DNA from: Verrucomicrobiota bacterium
Lineage (GTDB): Bacteria > Verrucomicrobiota > Verrucomicrobiia > Limisphaerales > JACRJZ01
Assembly: GCA_016219875.1 (NCBI GenBank)
Contig: JACRJZ010000089.1
Span: forward strand, 1 to 64,000
Direction: 5' to 3'
Length of the DNA: 64,000 nt
Part shown: positions 17,801 to 25,939 of the stretch, piece after piece
Numbering within the stretch: position 1 is the first letter of the stretch
How the letters are laid out: each line of letters begins with the position of its first letter
Notes under the pieces: generated by a model
Told to the model about the DNA's origin: nothing
Seen by the model: the letters and a program-made list of their open reading frames with translations, nothing else
Databases searched by the model: none
Position numbers and translations under genes: made by a program

Positions 17801-18438
17801 AGCGTGCCCGGCCACCAGTGGATCAAGCCCGGCGGCTGCGGGGCGCACTGCTGGGCCGGGGCGGCGCCGGCGAGCAGGAGCAAGAGAATGACGAATGACG
17901 AATGACGAATGGCGAATGAAGCACCCCGACGGCGGGCAAGCGGGACGGGCGCGGCGCACGCTTGCAGCGCAGACTTGCAGTCTGCCGCATCGCCGGATTG
18001 CATTCGGCGGGGCGTCCACGGACGCAAGCGCCCCGAGAGTTCGCACGGGTTGCGGAGTGCAACTCCGCGATGCAGCAGGTTAAAAACCTGCGCTAAGAAG
18101 CCGGCATCGGCCCCGCGCGGGCGCGGCGGGTCGGAGTTGGAGGTGAGGGTTTCGGTCTGGCCGGCGAGGTCCAGTGGGCGCACCGACATGGCCGGCGCGC
18201 TGGAAAACGCGACCCGCTGCCCGGCGGGCGCGCGCGAGGTTGGCTGAAGGCTGCGCTGAGCGCCTAGGTGCAAACTCCGGTTGGGAGTTCCGGCTTCAGC
18301 CGGCCGGACGCGAGAACCGCCTGCAGGCGGAACTCCGAACCGGTTTAGCCACCACCGGAGCGCTGGTTCAACCAGGCGCTGAGGTGGGAGTGGGTGTTTC
18401 GCCCGGTGAAGTGCGCCGTTGGAACCTAGCGTATTCAT
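14848..18438 (-). CDS. Large secreted LamG-domain repeat protein with HYR/Ig-like C-terminus
   Basis: Up to 1196 residues. A hydrophobic signal segment (FVILLLLLAGAAPAQQ) is followed by a LamG/concanavalin-like domain (LIHWWPG, FQFDGATGG, SFSIEAWVNW, FNYFNGQIDEVSVYDRALT). Next comes a ladder of beta-strand repeats resembling receptor L-domain solenoids (TVGGSLVV...), including five tandem 23-residue units (TNNTAAVGVDLRGLTSTGG). A HYR/Ig-like region (SATDNAGGSGVASITF..., AGNAEPARTLTVKLDKTPP) and the tail KAGNTLKLPALVAVPK close it. The first about 190 codons before the signal peptide are unusual: they read through a PE3 copy, a PE2 copy and a heptamer array. The true start may therefore be near 18003 or within the repeats. 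The function is probably carbohydrate binding or adhesion at the surface. Confidence 0.72.
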   Translation of the reverse strand: MNTLGSNGALHRAKHPLPPQRLVEPALRWWLNRFGVPPAGGSRVRPAEAGTPNRSLHLGAQRSLQPTSRAPAGQRVAFSSAPAMSVRPLDLAGQTETLTSNSDPPRPRGADAGFLAQVFNLLHRGVALRNPCELSGRLRPWTPRRMQSGDAADCKSALQACAAPVPLARRRGASFAIRHSSFVILLLLLAGAAPAQQCAPQPPGLIHWWPGTLDAGGFAEDLIGNNQGTLASGVTVVPAGVGGSAFQFDGATGGIALGNVPDLDFAPDSSFSIEAWVNWQGFTDPSNDGQVIVALNYDCSETVQSLVVNNTGTDAGKIFFAVRDADGLSARAMPALPLLPNNFYHVVGVREVLNGSKTLSLYLNGVLAASEPDPSVGVLALNTPDWIGQRNWCGTFNYFNGQIDEVSVYDRALTPLEIQALYSADSAGKCLTPLPANVVVDADTPQWLLDSLTVVEGDLTLQASGRSTLSLPNLKFLGGSLVVDHNGELVRLDAEQLLTVGGSVTIQVNGALTSINLNRLETVGGSVVLVGNSALTTAGLNALAEVVGTAMISGNPVLGNVCLPALRTVGGSLEVADNPSAINLCLPLLLTVGGDLIIANNISLADVTVPSVKTVGGSLTVTNNTTAVGVDLRGLTSTGGDVTVTNNTAAVGVDLRGLTSTGGDVTVTNNTAAVGVDLRGLTSTGGGVTVTNNTAAVGLDLRGLTSTGGGVTVTNNTAAVGVDLSGLSSTGGDVTITGNGTATVTLGTATTGTSISGNLTIETSGSVVDTGGTTATGNVDVSGAGTVSLTAATSAPAATGAVNGGTTVTLVNTEAAMQAALPSGAFSSRVGFSVQRLDPATLPVVQGVDANNAPVNVDPVAAYQFNFAIPTLNADATLRFVVDLAALSQPEQAALLGAVASGSATLAVQNDTPGSLYQTFPVCANGQTPAANGGCVEVLKLDANRAPLPPGSLATPAFVQFNGVAGHFSTYAVVIATPLTPPTDTLPPTSSAGVTPTPNGLGWNKDNVTVNLSATDNAGGSGVASITFRASGAQTIASTTVPGASAVVPLLTREGTTTITWFATDAAGNAEPARTLTVKLDKTPPLFLPVAKPALLKPADHRLVTVKVSLKVWDGLSGANGFTLVKVESSEPDSGLGGGDLPGDIKGWSPGTADLQGQLRAERSPTGLVRFYTLWYQASDKAGNTLKLPALVAVPK
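16252..16596. repeat. Five tandem 69-bp repeats inside the LamG gene
   Basis: The marker GCTCGTCA recurs at 16321, 16390, 16459 and 16528 with an exact 69-bp (23-codon) spacing and very few differences between units. It encodes TNNTAAVGVDLRGLTSTGG-type solenoid rungs. Copy-number change would keep the reading frame. Confidence 0.9.
17886..17920. repeat. Heptanucleotide array GAATGAC x5
   Basis: Five direct 7-nt units (GAATGAC three times, then GAATGGC and GAATGAA). On the minus strand they encode the RHSSFVI segment just before the hydrophobic signal core of the LamG protein. This is one of several 7-nt arrays of different sequence in the window. Confidence 0.85.
17965..18095. repeat. PE2 compound palindrome, copy 2 (within the 5' open frame of the LamG gene)
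   Basis: Left end CAGCGCAGACTTGCAGTCTG, right end CAGCAGGTTAAAAACCTGCG followed by CTA, with internal hairpins (CCGGATTGCATTCGG; GCGGAGTGCAACTCCGC). It is translated without a stop in the LamG open frame (NLLHRGVALRN ... DCKSALQAC), so it either encodes part of the precursor or marks the frame as non-coding upstream of the true start. Confidence 0.8.
18284..18336. repeat. PE3 palindrome, copy 1
   Basis: GGAGTTCCGGCTTCAGCCGG on the left pairs with CCGCCTGCAGGCGGAACTCC on the right; each half is also a small hairpin. It lies inside the extended open frame of the LamG gene (residues GVPPAGGSRVRPAEAGTP). Copy 2 is at 18577-18640. Confidence 0.8.
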
Positions 18439-18576
18439 ACTGTGTCTTTCGTTCTTGATGGTTTTGGTTGTTCGGTTGGGAGTGGAAAGAGTGGTGACTC
18501 AGGTTTTCAGGATTGGGGGGAACGGAGGAGCTTCTGCAAAACTGGAGCAGCCAGCGCAGCGATTCTCATTACGGCG

Positions 18577-18640
18577 CGTTTGGAGTTCCGCCTTTAGGCG
18601 GTCGGCGCGGGAAAACCGCCTAAAGGCGGAACTCCAAACG
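18577..18640. repeat. PE3 palindrome, copy 2
   Basis: CGTTTGGAGTTCCGCCTTTA through to TAAAGGCGGAACTCCAAACG: arms pair over more than 25 bp, and each arm folds on itself (CCGCCTTTAGGCGG). Only about 240 bp from copy 1 and only 20 bp from a PE1 copy. Confidence 0.85.
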
Positions 18641-18659
18641 GTTCGTGGATTGCGTGCAG

Positions 18660-18757
18660 CGCCAAAATGAGAACTGCTGCAGCCGACGTGCGGAGGCTCT
18701 GATTCCATCGAAGTTCGAGCCTCCGCACGTCGGCGGCTACAGAGTTTTGAAATCGCC
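18660..18757. repeat. PE1 palindromic element, copy A
   Basis: Arms GCAGCCGACGTGCGGAGGCT and the complement GAGCCTCCGCACGTCGGCGG, then GTTTTGAAATCGCC as right terminus. The left terminus has decayed. It lies between the LamG gene and the divergent site-2 protease gene. The rest of 18439-19130 shows only another imperfect hairpin near 18790-18868 (CCGGTTGGAAACCGG) and no gene. Confidence 0.8.
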
Positions 18758-19130
18758 TCTGAGGTTGGAGGATTAACCACGGAGGGCGCTCCCAGCCGGT
18801 TGGAAACCGGCACTCCCGCTCGTTGGAAGCAAGGCCGCGTCTCCGTCACGGTCCCAGCCGGCGGGAGTACAGCAAGACCGGACAGCGCGCGCGTCTTCCC
18901 GCCCACGGCGCGCGCCTCAACAGAAGCGCCACTCAGCCTCGCCATCATAGCCTCTGATATGTGGCACAGGTTGGCCGAGTTGTCTGTACGCAAACATGCG
19001 TACGTCGGCCGACCGGGTTCCGGGCCAGGATGGCGGGGGAATTCCCCGAACCCGTGAGCCGCCTGGAAGGATTGACGGGGCGGCGCCAAAAGTCTTGTGG
19101 TGGGGCCGCGCGCTCTTCACAGTCGCGGCC

Positions 19131-20051
19131 ATGACGCCTACACGGCAAGGATCGATCCGGCTGCTGCGCATTGCGGGAATCGACCTGTTTCTGCATTGGT
19201 CCTGGTTCATCGTCGCCTTCTTGGAGATCAAGTGGCGGGCGGGAAACTATTCCTCCATCATCTGGAACGTCCTGGAGTATCTGTCGCTGTTTTTCATCGT
19301 CATGCTCCACGAGTTCGGTCACGCGCTGGCGTGCCGGCAGGTGGGCGGGACGGCAAACCAGATCGTGCTCTGGCCGCTGGGTGGTGTGGCCTACGTGTCA
19401 CCGCCCCAACGACCAGGGCCAATGCTGTGGAGCATCGCAGCGGGGCCACTCGTGAACGTGGTGCTCTTTCCCATCTTCGGTGGTCTGGTGCTGCTGGCCC
19501 AGTTCTTAGGCTGGCCGGAAGAACTGCGCGACGCCTACAGGTTGATTGTGAGCGTCTGGGGACTCAACGGCCTGCTGCTGATCTTCAATCTCCTGCCCGT
19601 GTATCCGCTGGACGGCGGCCAGATTCTCCGCTCGTTGCTGTGGTTTGTGGTCGGACGCGCCCGCAGTCTGATGGCGGCCGCCATTGTCGGGTTCGTGGGG
19701 GTGGCGGCGATGATCGGGCTGGCGCTGTGGATTCGCGACCCTTGGTTGGTCGTCATGTCCGTGTTCATCCTCGTGAACTGCTGGGGCGGCTTGATGCAGG
19801 CGCGGGCCTTGGCGCGGATGGCCCGGCTGCCGCGCCTGGCGGGCTTCGCCTGTCCGTCCTGCCACACTGGCCCGCCCGCCGGGGAGTTGTGGGTCTGCGG
19901 CCAATGTCGGGCGCGTTTCAACACCTTCGCCGCGCTGGGGGTTTGCCCGCAGTGCGGAGAGCAGTTCCCCATCACGCAATGCTTCGACTGTGGCGCGTCG
20001 CATCCGATGCCAGACTGGGTGCAGGCGCCGCCGCCGTGGCCAGGCGCGTGA
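19131..20051 (+). CDS. Site-2 protease (M50) with C-terminal zinc ribbons
   Basis: 306 residues. A multi-pass membrane metalloprotease: HEFGH at residues 60-64 (zinc ligands and catalytic Glu) and NLLPVYPLDGG at about 153-163 (third zinc ligand Asp). Several hydrophobic segments separate the two motifs, as in S2P/SpoIVFB-type intramembrane proteases. After the last transmembrane segment there is a Cys-rich tail of about 50 residues (CPSCHTGPP, VCGQC, VCPQCGEQF, CFDCG), enough for two zinc ribbons. This tail is unusual for a minimal M50 protease and may bind substrate or partner. The start at 19131 gives the standard N-terminus; an upstream in-frame extension lacks conserved features. Substrate unknown. 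It converges on mutL with only 6 bp between stop codons. Confidence 0.85.
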   Translation: MTPTRQGSIRLLRIAGIDLFLHWSWFIVAFLEIKWRAGNYSSIIWNVLEYLSLFFIVMLHEFGHALACRQVGGTANQIVLWPLGGVAYVSPPQRPGPMLWSIAAGPLVNVVLFPIFGGLVLLAQFLGWPEELRDAYRLIVSVWGLNGLLLIFNLLPVYPLDGGQILRSLLWFVVGRARSLMAAAIVGFVGVAAMIGLALWIRDPWLVVMSVFILVNCWGGLMQARALARMARLPRLAGFACPSCHTGPPAGELWVCGQCRARFNTFAALGVCPQCGEQFPITQCFDCGASHPMPDWVQAPPPWPGA

Positions 20052-20057
20052 CGGCTT

Positions 20058-22097
20058 TCACCCCAGCCGCCCGAACTTTTTCTCCAACTCGCGGAAGTTC
20101 ATCTCGATCATCGTGGGCCGGCCATGCGGACAGGTGTAGGGCATGGCGCAGTGGCGCAAGTCCTCGACCAGGTTCTCCAATTCCGGCCCGGCCAGCGGAT
20201 CGTGGGCTTTGACGGCGTGGCGGCAGACGGTTTTGGCGACAGTGTGTTCACCCAACCGCAGCGCATTCACGGATTCGCCGCTGGCTTTGAGTTCATCCAC
20301 CACGTCCAGCACGAAGCGCCGCGGCTCGGCGGCTTTCACGAACGGCGGCAGCGCATCGAGCAGGAACGTCCGCTCGCCGAACTCGCTCAATCCCACGCCG
20401 AGCCGCGCGAAGGTCGGCAGCAACTCGCGCACGAACTGGGCGTCGCGCGCGGACAACTCCATCGTCTCCGGCAGCAAGAGCCGCTGCGAAGGCGCCGGCC
20501 CTTGCTCCAGCCGTTGCAGCACCTGCTCGAAGAGAATCCGCTCGTGCGCCGCGTGCTGGTCCAGCAGCACCAAGCCGCGATCCGATTCCAGCACCACGTA
20601 GAGCCGGCCGATCACGCCGACGAGGCGCAGCGGCACGCTCAGCAGCGGAGTTGGGGGAAGGGATTGCAGATTGCGGATTGCGGATTGCAGATTGGCGGAC
20701 TCCGACGCGGGGCGGGGAGAAGCGACCGTCTGCGGTGGCGGGGGTGTCGCCTCAAGCGAGGGACGAACCGCTTGTGACGGAAGCGGACGGAACACTGCTG
20801 TGCCCTCCGCTTTGAACAGCGGCGTGGCCCGAACTTCCAGCGGCAACTCGCTCGTCGCGGCCGATGGAGGAACGCGCGTCGTGGTCGCCTCCGAAGCCGC
20901 CCGCGTGCCGCTGGCTTCCTCCGTGCGCGCCGCGGTGGGCTTCAATCCCAACTCCACCGCGCTTCCCTCGACTTTGGACTTTGAACCTTGAACCTCGGAC
21001 TTCGCCGGTTCACCGCCATGGAACTGGAGCAGCATTTCCCGGACGGCTTGAGCGACGAGCCGGCGGACTTCGCGCTCGTTGTGGAACTTCACCTCGCGCT
21101 TGGCCGGGTGAACGTTCACATCGACGCTGGCTGGGTTGATCTCCAGGAAGAGGCAGCAGACCGGAAAGCGGCCCTTCATCAGCGCCGTGTGGTAGCCTTC
21201 GAGGAGCGCGAAGTTGAGCGCGCGGTTCTCCACGGGCCGGCGGTTCACGAAGAGATGCTGGTCCTCGCGCGTGCCGCGGGAAACGCCCGGCGCGCCGAGG
21301 TAGCCCCAGAGGCGGAACGGGGAAGGCGCTGGACTGGGAGCCGCTTCGTCCGCGGTTTCCGTTTCATTCAATTCGGCCAAGTCGGCCGCGAAGTCCACGG
21401 TGAGAAACTGCGTCTCGCCTCCGAACAGCGCGCGCATCCGTTCCTTGAGCGCGAGGAGGCGCGCGGCGCCGGACGGCTCGGTCCGCACGGCCGGCAGTTG
21501 CCAGATCGGGCGCGAGTCCCGGACAAACGTGAAGGCCACCTCCGGGCAGGCCAGCGCGGCCAGCGTGAGGTAATGCTGGACGTGTGCCGTCTCGGTTTCT
21601 TCCGTGCGCAGAAACTTCCGGCGCGCGGGCAGATTGTAGAACAGGCTTCGCACCTCCACGCACGTGCCTGGCGGCGAGCCGGCGTCGCGCACTTCGAGGA
21701 TCTTGCCCCCATGGATCACCACCTGCGTCGAGGCGGCGGACTGGCTGTCGCGTTCGCGCGTGGTGATCGTCATGCGGCTGACGCTGGCGATGCTCGGAAT
21801 CGCTTCGCCGCGGAAGCCCAGGGTGGCGATGGCGGCCAGGTCTTCGGCCTTGCGAATCTTGCTGGTGGCGTGGCGTTCGAGGCACAGCAGCGCGTCGTCG
21901 CGACTCATGCCGAGACCGTCGTCGGTCACCCGCACGAGACTGCGCCCGCCCGCGCCGATCTCGACCGTAACGCGCGCGGCCTGAGCGTCGAGGGCGTTCT
22001 CGACCAGCTCTTTCACGACGCTGGCAGGCCGCTCAATCACCTCGCCGGCGGCGATCTGATTGGCGACTTGCTCAGGCAGCAGACGGATGCGGTTCAT
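20058..22097 (-). CDS. mutL: DNA mismatch repair protein MutL
   Basis: 679 residues. The N-terminal GHKL ATPase has ELVENALDA (Asn34), DDGLGM (59-64), RHATSKI and GFRGEA (94-99). The C-terminal dimerisation domain carries DQHAAHERILFE, the DQHA(X)2E(X)4E endonuclease signature, and CPHGRP near the end. This is therefore a nicking-type MutL, not the E. coli endonuclease-less type. The linker (about residues 355-490) is Pro/Ser/Thr-rich. It contains two 4-unit heptamer arrays, translated QGSKSKVEGS and LQSAIRNLQS, which look like acquired repeat DNA. The ATG at 22097 (MNRIRLLPEQ) is the family start; the longer open frame upstream is not conserved. No mutS is nearby. Confidence 0.95.
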   Translation of the reverse strand: MNRIRLLPEQVANQIAAGEVIERPASVVKELVENALDAQAARVTVEIGAGGRSLVRVTDDGLGMSRDDALLCLERHATSKIRKAEDLAAIATLGFRGEAIPSIASVSRMTITTRERDSQSAASTQVVIHGGKILEVRDAGSPPGTCVEVRSLFYNLPARRKFLRTEETETAHVQHYLTLAALACPEVAFTFVRDSRPIWQLPAVRTEPSGAARLLALKERMRALFGGETQFLTVDFAADLAELNETETADEAAPSPAPSPFRLWGYLGAPGVSRGTREDQHLFVNRRPVENRALNFALLEGYHTALMKGRFPVCCLFLEINPASVDVNVHPAKREVKFHNEREVRRLVAQAVREMLLQFHGGEPAKSEVQGSKSKVEGSAVELGLKPTAARTEEASGTRAASEATTTRVPPSAATSELPLEVRATPLFKAEGTAVFRPLPSQAVRPSLEATPPPPQTVASPRPASESANLQSAIRNLQSLPPTPLLSVPLRLVGVIGRLYVVLESDRGLVLLDQHAAHERILFEQVLQRLEQGPAPSQRLLLPETMELSARDAQFVRELLPTFARLGVGLSEFGERTFLLDALPPFVKAAEPRRFVLDVVDELKASGESVNALRLGEHTVAKTVCRHAVKAHDPLAGPELENLVEDLRHCAMPYTCPHGRPTMIEMNFRELEKKFGRLG
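20663..20690. repeat. Heptamer array ATTGCRG x4 inside the mutL linker
   Basis: Units ATTGCAG, ATTGCGG, ATTGCGG, ATTGCAG. Related to the AATCTGC arrays (reverse complement GCAGATT) at 25571-25605 and 27754-27788. Gain or loss of one unit would shift the mutL frame. Confidence 0.85.
20971..20998. repeat. Heptamer array ACTTTGR x4 inside the mutL linker
   Basis: Units ACTTTGG, ACTTTGA, ACCTTGA, ACCTCGG. A similar short run occurs at 23897-23917 in the 3' end of the APC permease gene (CCTTGAA, CTGCGAA, CTTTGAA). Confidence 0.75.
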
Positions 22098-22262
22098 CAG
22101 CGGGGAAAGGATGGAACACTCGTGACGAATTGAAAGGCTGAAACGGAGCCGGACGGCGCTCAACTCAGTCCGGCCTCGTGTGCAACGCATACTCCAAGTC
22201 TATCAGTATCGGCTGAAATCGTTACGGATCGTGCCGATGCCGCAGGACGGGCTACGGCTGCG

Positions 22263-22415
22263 TAGCGCAGGTTTTCAACCTGCCGTTTCGCCGGTTTTCC
22301 AACCGGCGACGCGCTCGAATGGAACCGGCCTGGGATTCTCTTGGGGCGTCTTGGAACTTCGTCGGCCTCGCCGACTAGAAAGTCGGCGCTACAGCAGGCT
22401 GGAAAGCCTGCGCTA
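22263..22415. repeat. PE2 compound palindrome, copy 3
   Basis: Starts TAGCGCAGGTTTTCAACCTG and ends CAGGCTGGAAAGCCTGCGCTA, with internal hairpins GCCGGTTTTCCAACCGGC and GCCGACTAGAAAGTCGGC. It fills the gap between mutL and the Gfo/Idh gene. No gene seen in 22098-22563. Confidence 0.85.
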
Positions 22416-22563
22416 CTGGGGTTGCGGCTCGGCCGCGCCGTCTCGCAGGTTTCCAAACCGCAGGCCGCAAGCCCTCGCCCGACCCACCGATTTGGGAATC
22501 GACGACACAGCAAGACTTGGACTGCGCTCCAGCCGGCGTCAGGCCGCGTTCGATCCAGTGCCG

Positions 22564-23772
22564 TCAGCCCTTCGCGCCTTTGAGGTCCGGTTCCAGCTTG
22601 ACGTTCTCTTTCACCAGCGCGGCGAGCGTGACTTCGCCGCCGCGATAACCGGCCTCACGTCCGAGCACGGCCGTCAGGTTCGAGCGGACAGATGGCGCCA
22701 CGGTCGGGTTGTCGAACCGCCCTTGCGTGATGAACTGGTGGAACTCGCGGATGTTGGTTTGCGCGCCGGTGGTGTAGAGATTGGGAATCTTGCCGCCGTC
22801 GTAAAACTCCTTCCCGCGAATCCAGACCGCGCTGAAGTAGTCGCTGTAGATGTAGCCGTCTGAGCCATAGACGCGCGCGGTGATCTCGTCGCGCATTTCC
22901 GGGATCGTCTGAATGCACGTGAACGAGAGCGGCACCTTGCCGGGGAATTCGTAGTTCACGACGAAGTGGTCCCAGATGCTCCCTTTGGGCCGAAGCTTCT
23001 GGCCGCCCATGCCGACGGCGCGGACGGGATCGGCGTTGAGAATCCACGTGGCCACGTCGAGCGAATGAATTGCCTGCTCCACGATGAAGTCGCCGGAGAG
23101 TTCCTTCACATAGTACCAACTGCGCAACTTGCCTTCCGCGGTGGCGGGCGGCTGGCCGCGTCCGCCGCCGGCCCACGGATAATGCGCTTCGCCCATGACG
23201 AGTTGGCCGATGTCGCCCTGGCGCACGCGGCGGAGCGCCTCGCGATAGAACTCGTTGGCGCGCGTCTGGAAATCCACGAGGAACACCAGCTTCTTGGCCG
23301 TGGCGCGCTGGCCGGCAGCAGCAATCGTCAGGCAGCCGGGCACATCGACGGCGATGGGCTTGGCGAGGAAGACGTGCTTGCCCGCGTCCACGGCGTCGGC
23401 GGCCTGCTGCGGGTGGAAGTAGGGCGGCGTCTCGATCACCACGGCGTCGAGCTTGCCTTCGAGCAGTTGTTTGTGGCCGGTGAGGCCGGTGTAGCGGCGA
23501 GACTTCTCGATGCCGTGCTTCTCACCCACAGCATCGACGCGATCCTGGAAGTAGTCGGCGCAGGCCACAAAGCGGTAGAGGCCCGATTCGGCGAACAGGT
23601 TCGCAATCCAACTGCCGCGCCCGCCGCAGCCGATCAGGCCGAGGTCGAGCTTGGAGTTGGCGTCCGCGCCGAAGACGAGCGAGGGCTGGAGCAGCGTGGC
23701 GGTGGTGGCGGTGGCCGCGCCGGCGAGGAACGCGCGGCGGGGAAACTGAGTCCCTGGCGAGGGAGTTTTCAT
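22564..23772 (-). CDS. Exported Gfo/Idh/MocA-family oxidoreductase
   Basis: 402 residues. The N-terminus has a twin-arginine-type signal (FPRRAFLAGAA), so it is probably exported folded with bound NAD(P). The Rossmann motif is LGLIGCGGRGSW. The usual EKP lysine motif appears as AKPIAVD: Lys and Pro are kept, Glu is replaced by Ala. The C-terminal sheet domain contains GEAHYPWAGGGRG and HSLDVATWIL, where a conserved His is expected for catalysis. Members of this secreted group are expanded in Verrucomicrobiota and Planctomycetota and are assumed to oxidise sugars or sugar derivatives; the substrate cannot be assigned. The ATG at 23772 was chosen because it gives the Tat signal a short n-region; two upstream Met codons are in frame. 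Confidence 0.85.
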   Translation of the reverse strand: MKTPSPGTQFPRRAFLAGAATATTATLLQPSLVFGADANSKLDLGLIGCGGRGSWIANLFAESGLYRFVACADYFQDRVDAVGEKHGIEKSRRYTGLTGHKQLLEGKLDAVVIETPPYFHPQQAADAVDAGKHVFLAKPIAVDVPGCLTIAAAGQRATAKKLVFLVDFQTRANEFYREALRRVRQGDIGQLVMGEAHYPWAGGGRGQPPATAEGKLRSWYYVKELSGDFIVEQAIHSLDVATWILNADPVRAVGMGGQKLRPKGSIWDHFVVNYEFPGKVPLSFTCIQTIPEMRDEITARVYGSDGYIYSDYFSAVWIRGKEFYDGGKIPNLYTTGAQTNIREFHQFITQGRFDNPTVAPSVRSNLTAVLGREAGYRGGEVTLAALVKENVKLEPDLKGAKG

Positions 23773-23873
23773 AGTTGCTTGCGGAGGCATGGCCCAAAGG
23801 TGGTTGCTGGCCATTTTCCTGTCAAAACGTTTTCACCTCGTTCCCACAAGGGACATGGCTGCATCAAGGAGGA

Positions 23874-25430
<1,557 letters not shown>

Positions 25431-25523
25431 CGCGGCGCGGCGGAGGCTGAGGCGGCTGGCGGACAGGTTTGCACGCGCGGAGTGTCGCGGGGGAAACCGG
25501 AGAAATTCAATCGGAAAACCGAA

Positions 25524-25642
25524 CGCCACGTTCAAAACCGCAGCCGCCGACGTGAGGAAGCTCTGATTCCAATCTGCAATCTGCAATCAGCATTCCGCAA
25601 TCAGAGTGAGCCTCCTCACGTCGGCTGCTACGCTCTTGAGCC
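25524..25642. repeat. PE1 palindromic element, copy B, with heptamer array in its loop
   Basis: Left end includes TTCAAAAC and CGCCGACGTGAGGAAGCTC; right arm GAGCCTCCTCACGTCGGCTG. The loop holds five heptamers at 25571-25605 (AATCTGC, AATCTGC, AATCAGC, ATTCCGC, AATCAGA). Copy C has an almost identical array at the same place, so these two share a composite ancestor. It occupies the gap upstream of the permease gene. Confidence 0.8.
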
Positions 25643-25691
25643 AGAACCTTTCATTGAAGTATTCGCCCACGCCCCGTAGCTTGGGGCCGTT

Positions 25692-25925
25692 ATGGACATG
25701 GTCACCGTGTTTCAAACGTTCAGCATTGCGGAGGCGCAGGTGGTGCGCTCCCGGCTCGAAGCGTCGGAGATGCATCCGACCCTTCTCAACGAAGTCGCGT
25801 CCGTCAGCATCGACGGCTACACCATGAGCACCGGCGGGGTGCGGGTGCAGGTGCCCGACGACGAAGCCGTCGCCGCGCGGCAGTTGATCGAGTCCGGCAA
25901 CGACACCACGGAAACCGCAGCCTGA
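25692..25925 (+). CDS. DUF2007 small protein
   Basis: 77 residues. The sequence VTVFQTFSIAEAQVVRSRLE followed by Gly/Val-rich VRVQVPDDEAVAARQLIE fits the DUF2007 (putative prokaryotic signal-transducing) family, a small ferredoxin-like fold. Biochemical role is unknown. It ends 14 bp before the GlcD-like gene on the same strand, so the two are likely co-transcribed. Confidence 0.75.
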   Translation: MDMVTVFQTFSIAEAQVVRSRLEASEMHPTLLNEVASVSIDGYTMSTGGVRVQVPDDEAVAARQLIESGNDTTETAA

Positions 25926-25939
25926 AACTGAACTTCAAC

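Noticed and set aside
18499..19089. 196-codon open frame on the minus strand
   Set aside because: It consists of translated PE1 and PE3 repeats and has no signal peptide, domain or plausible start. It also overlaps the start of the site-2 protease gene region.
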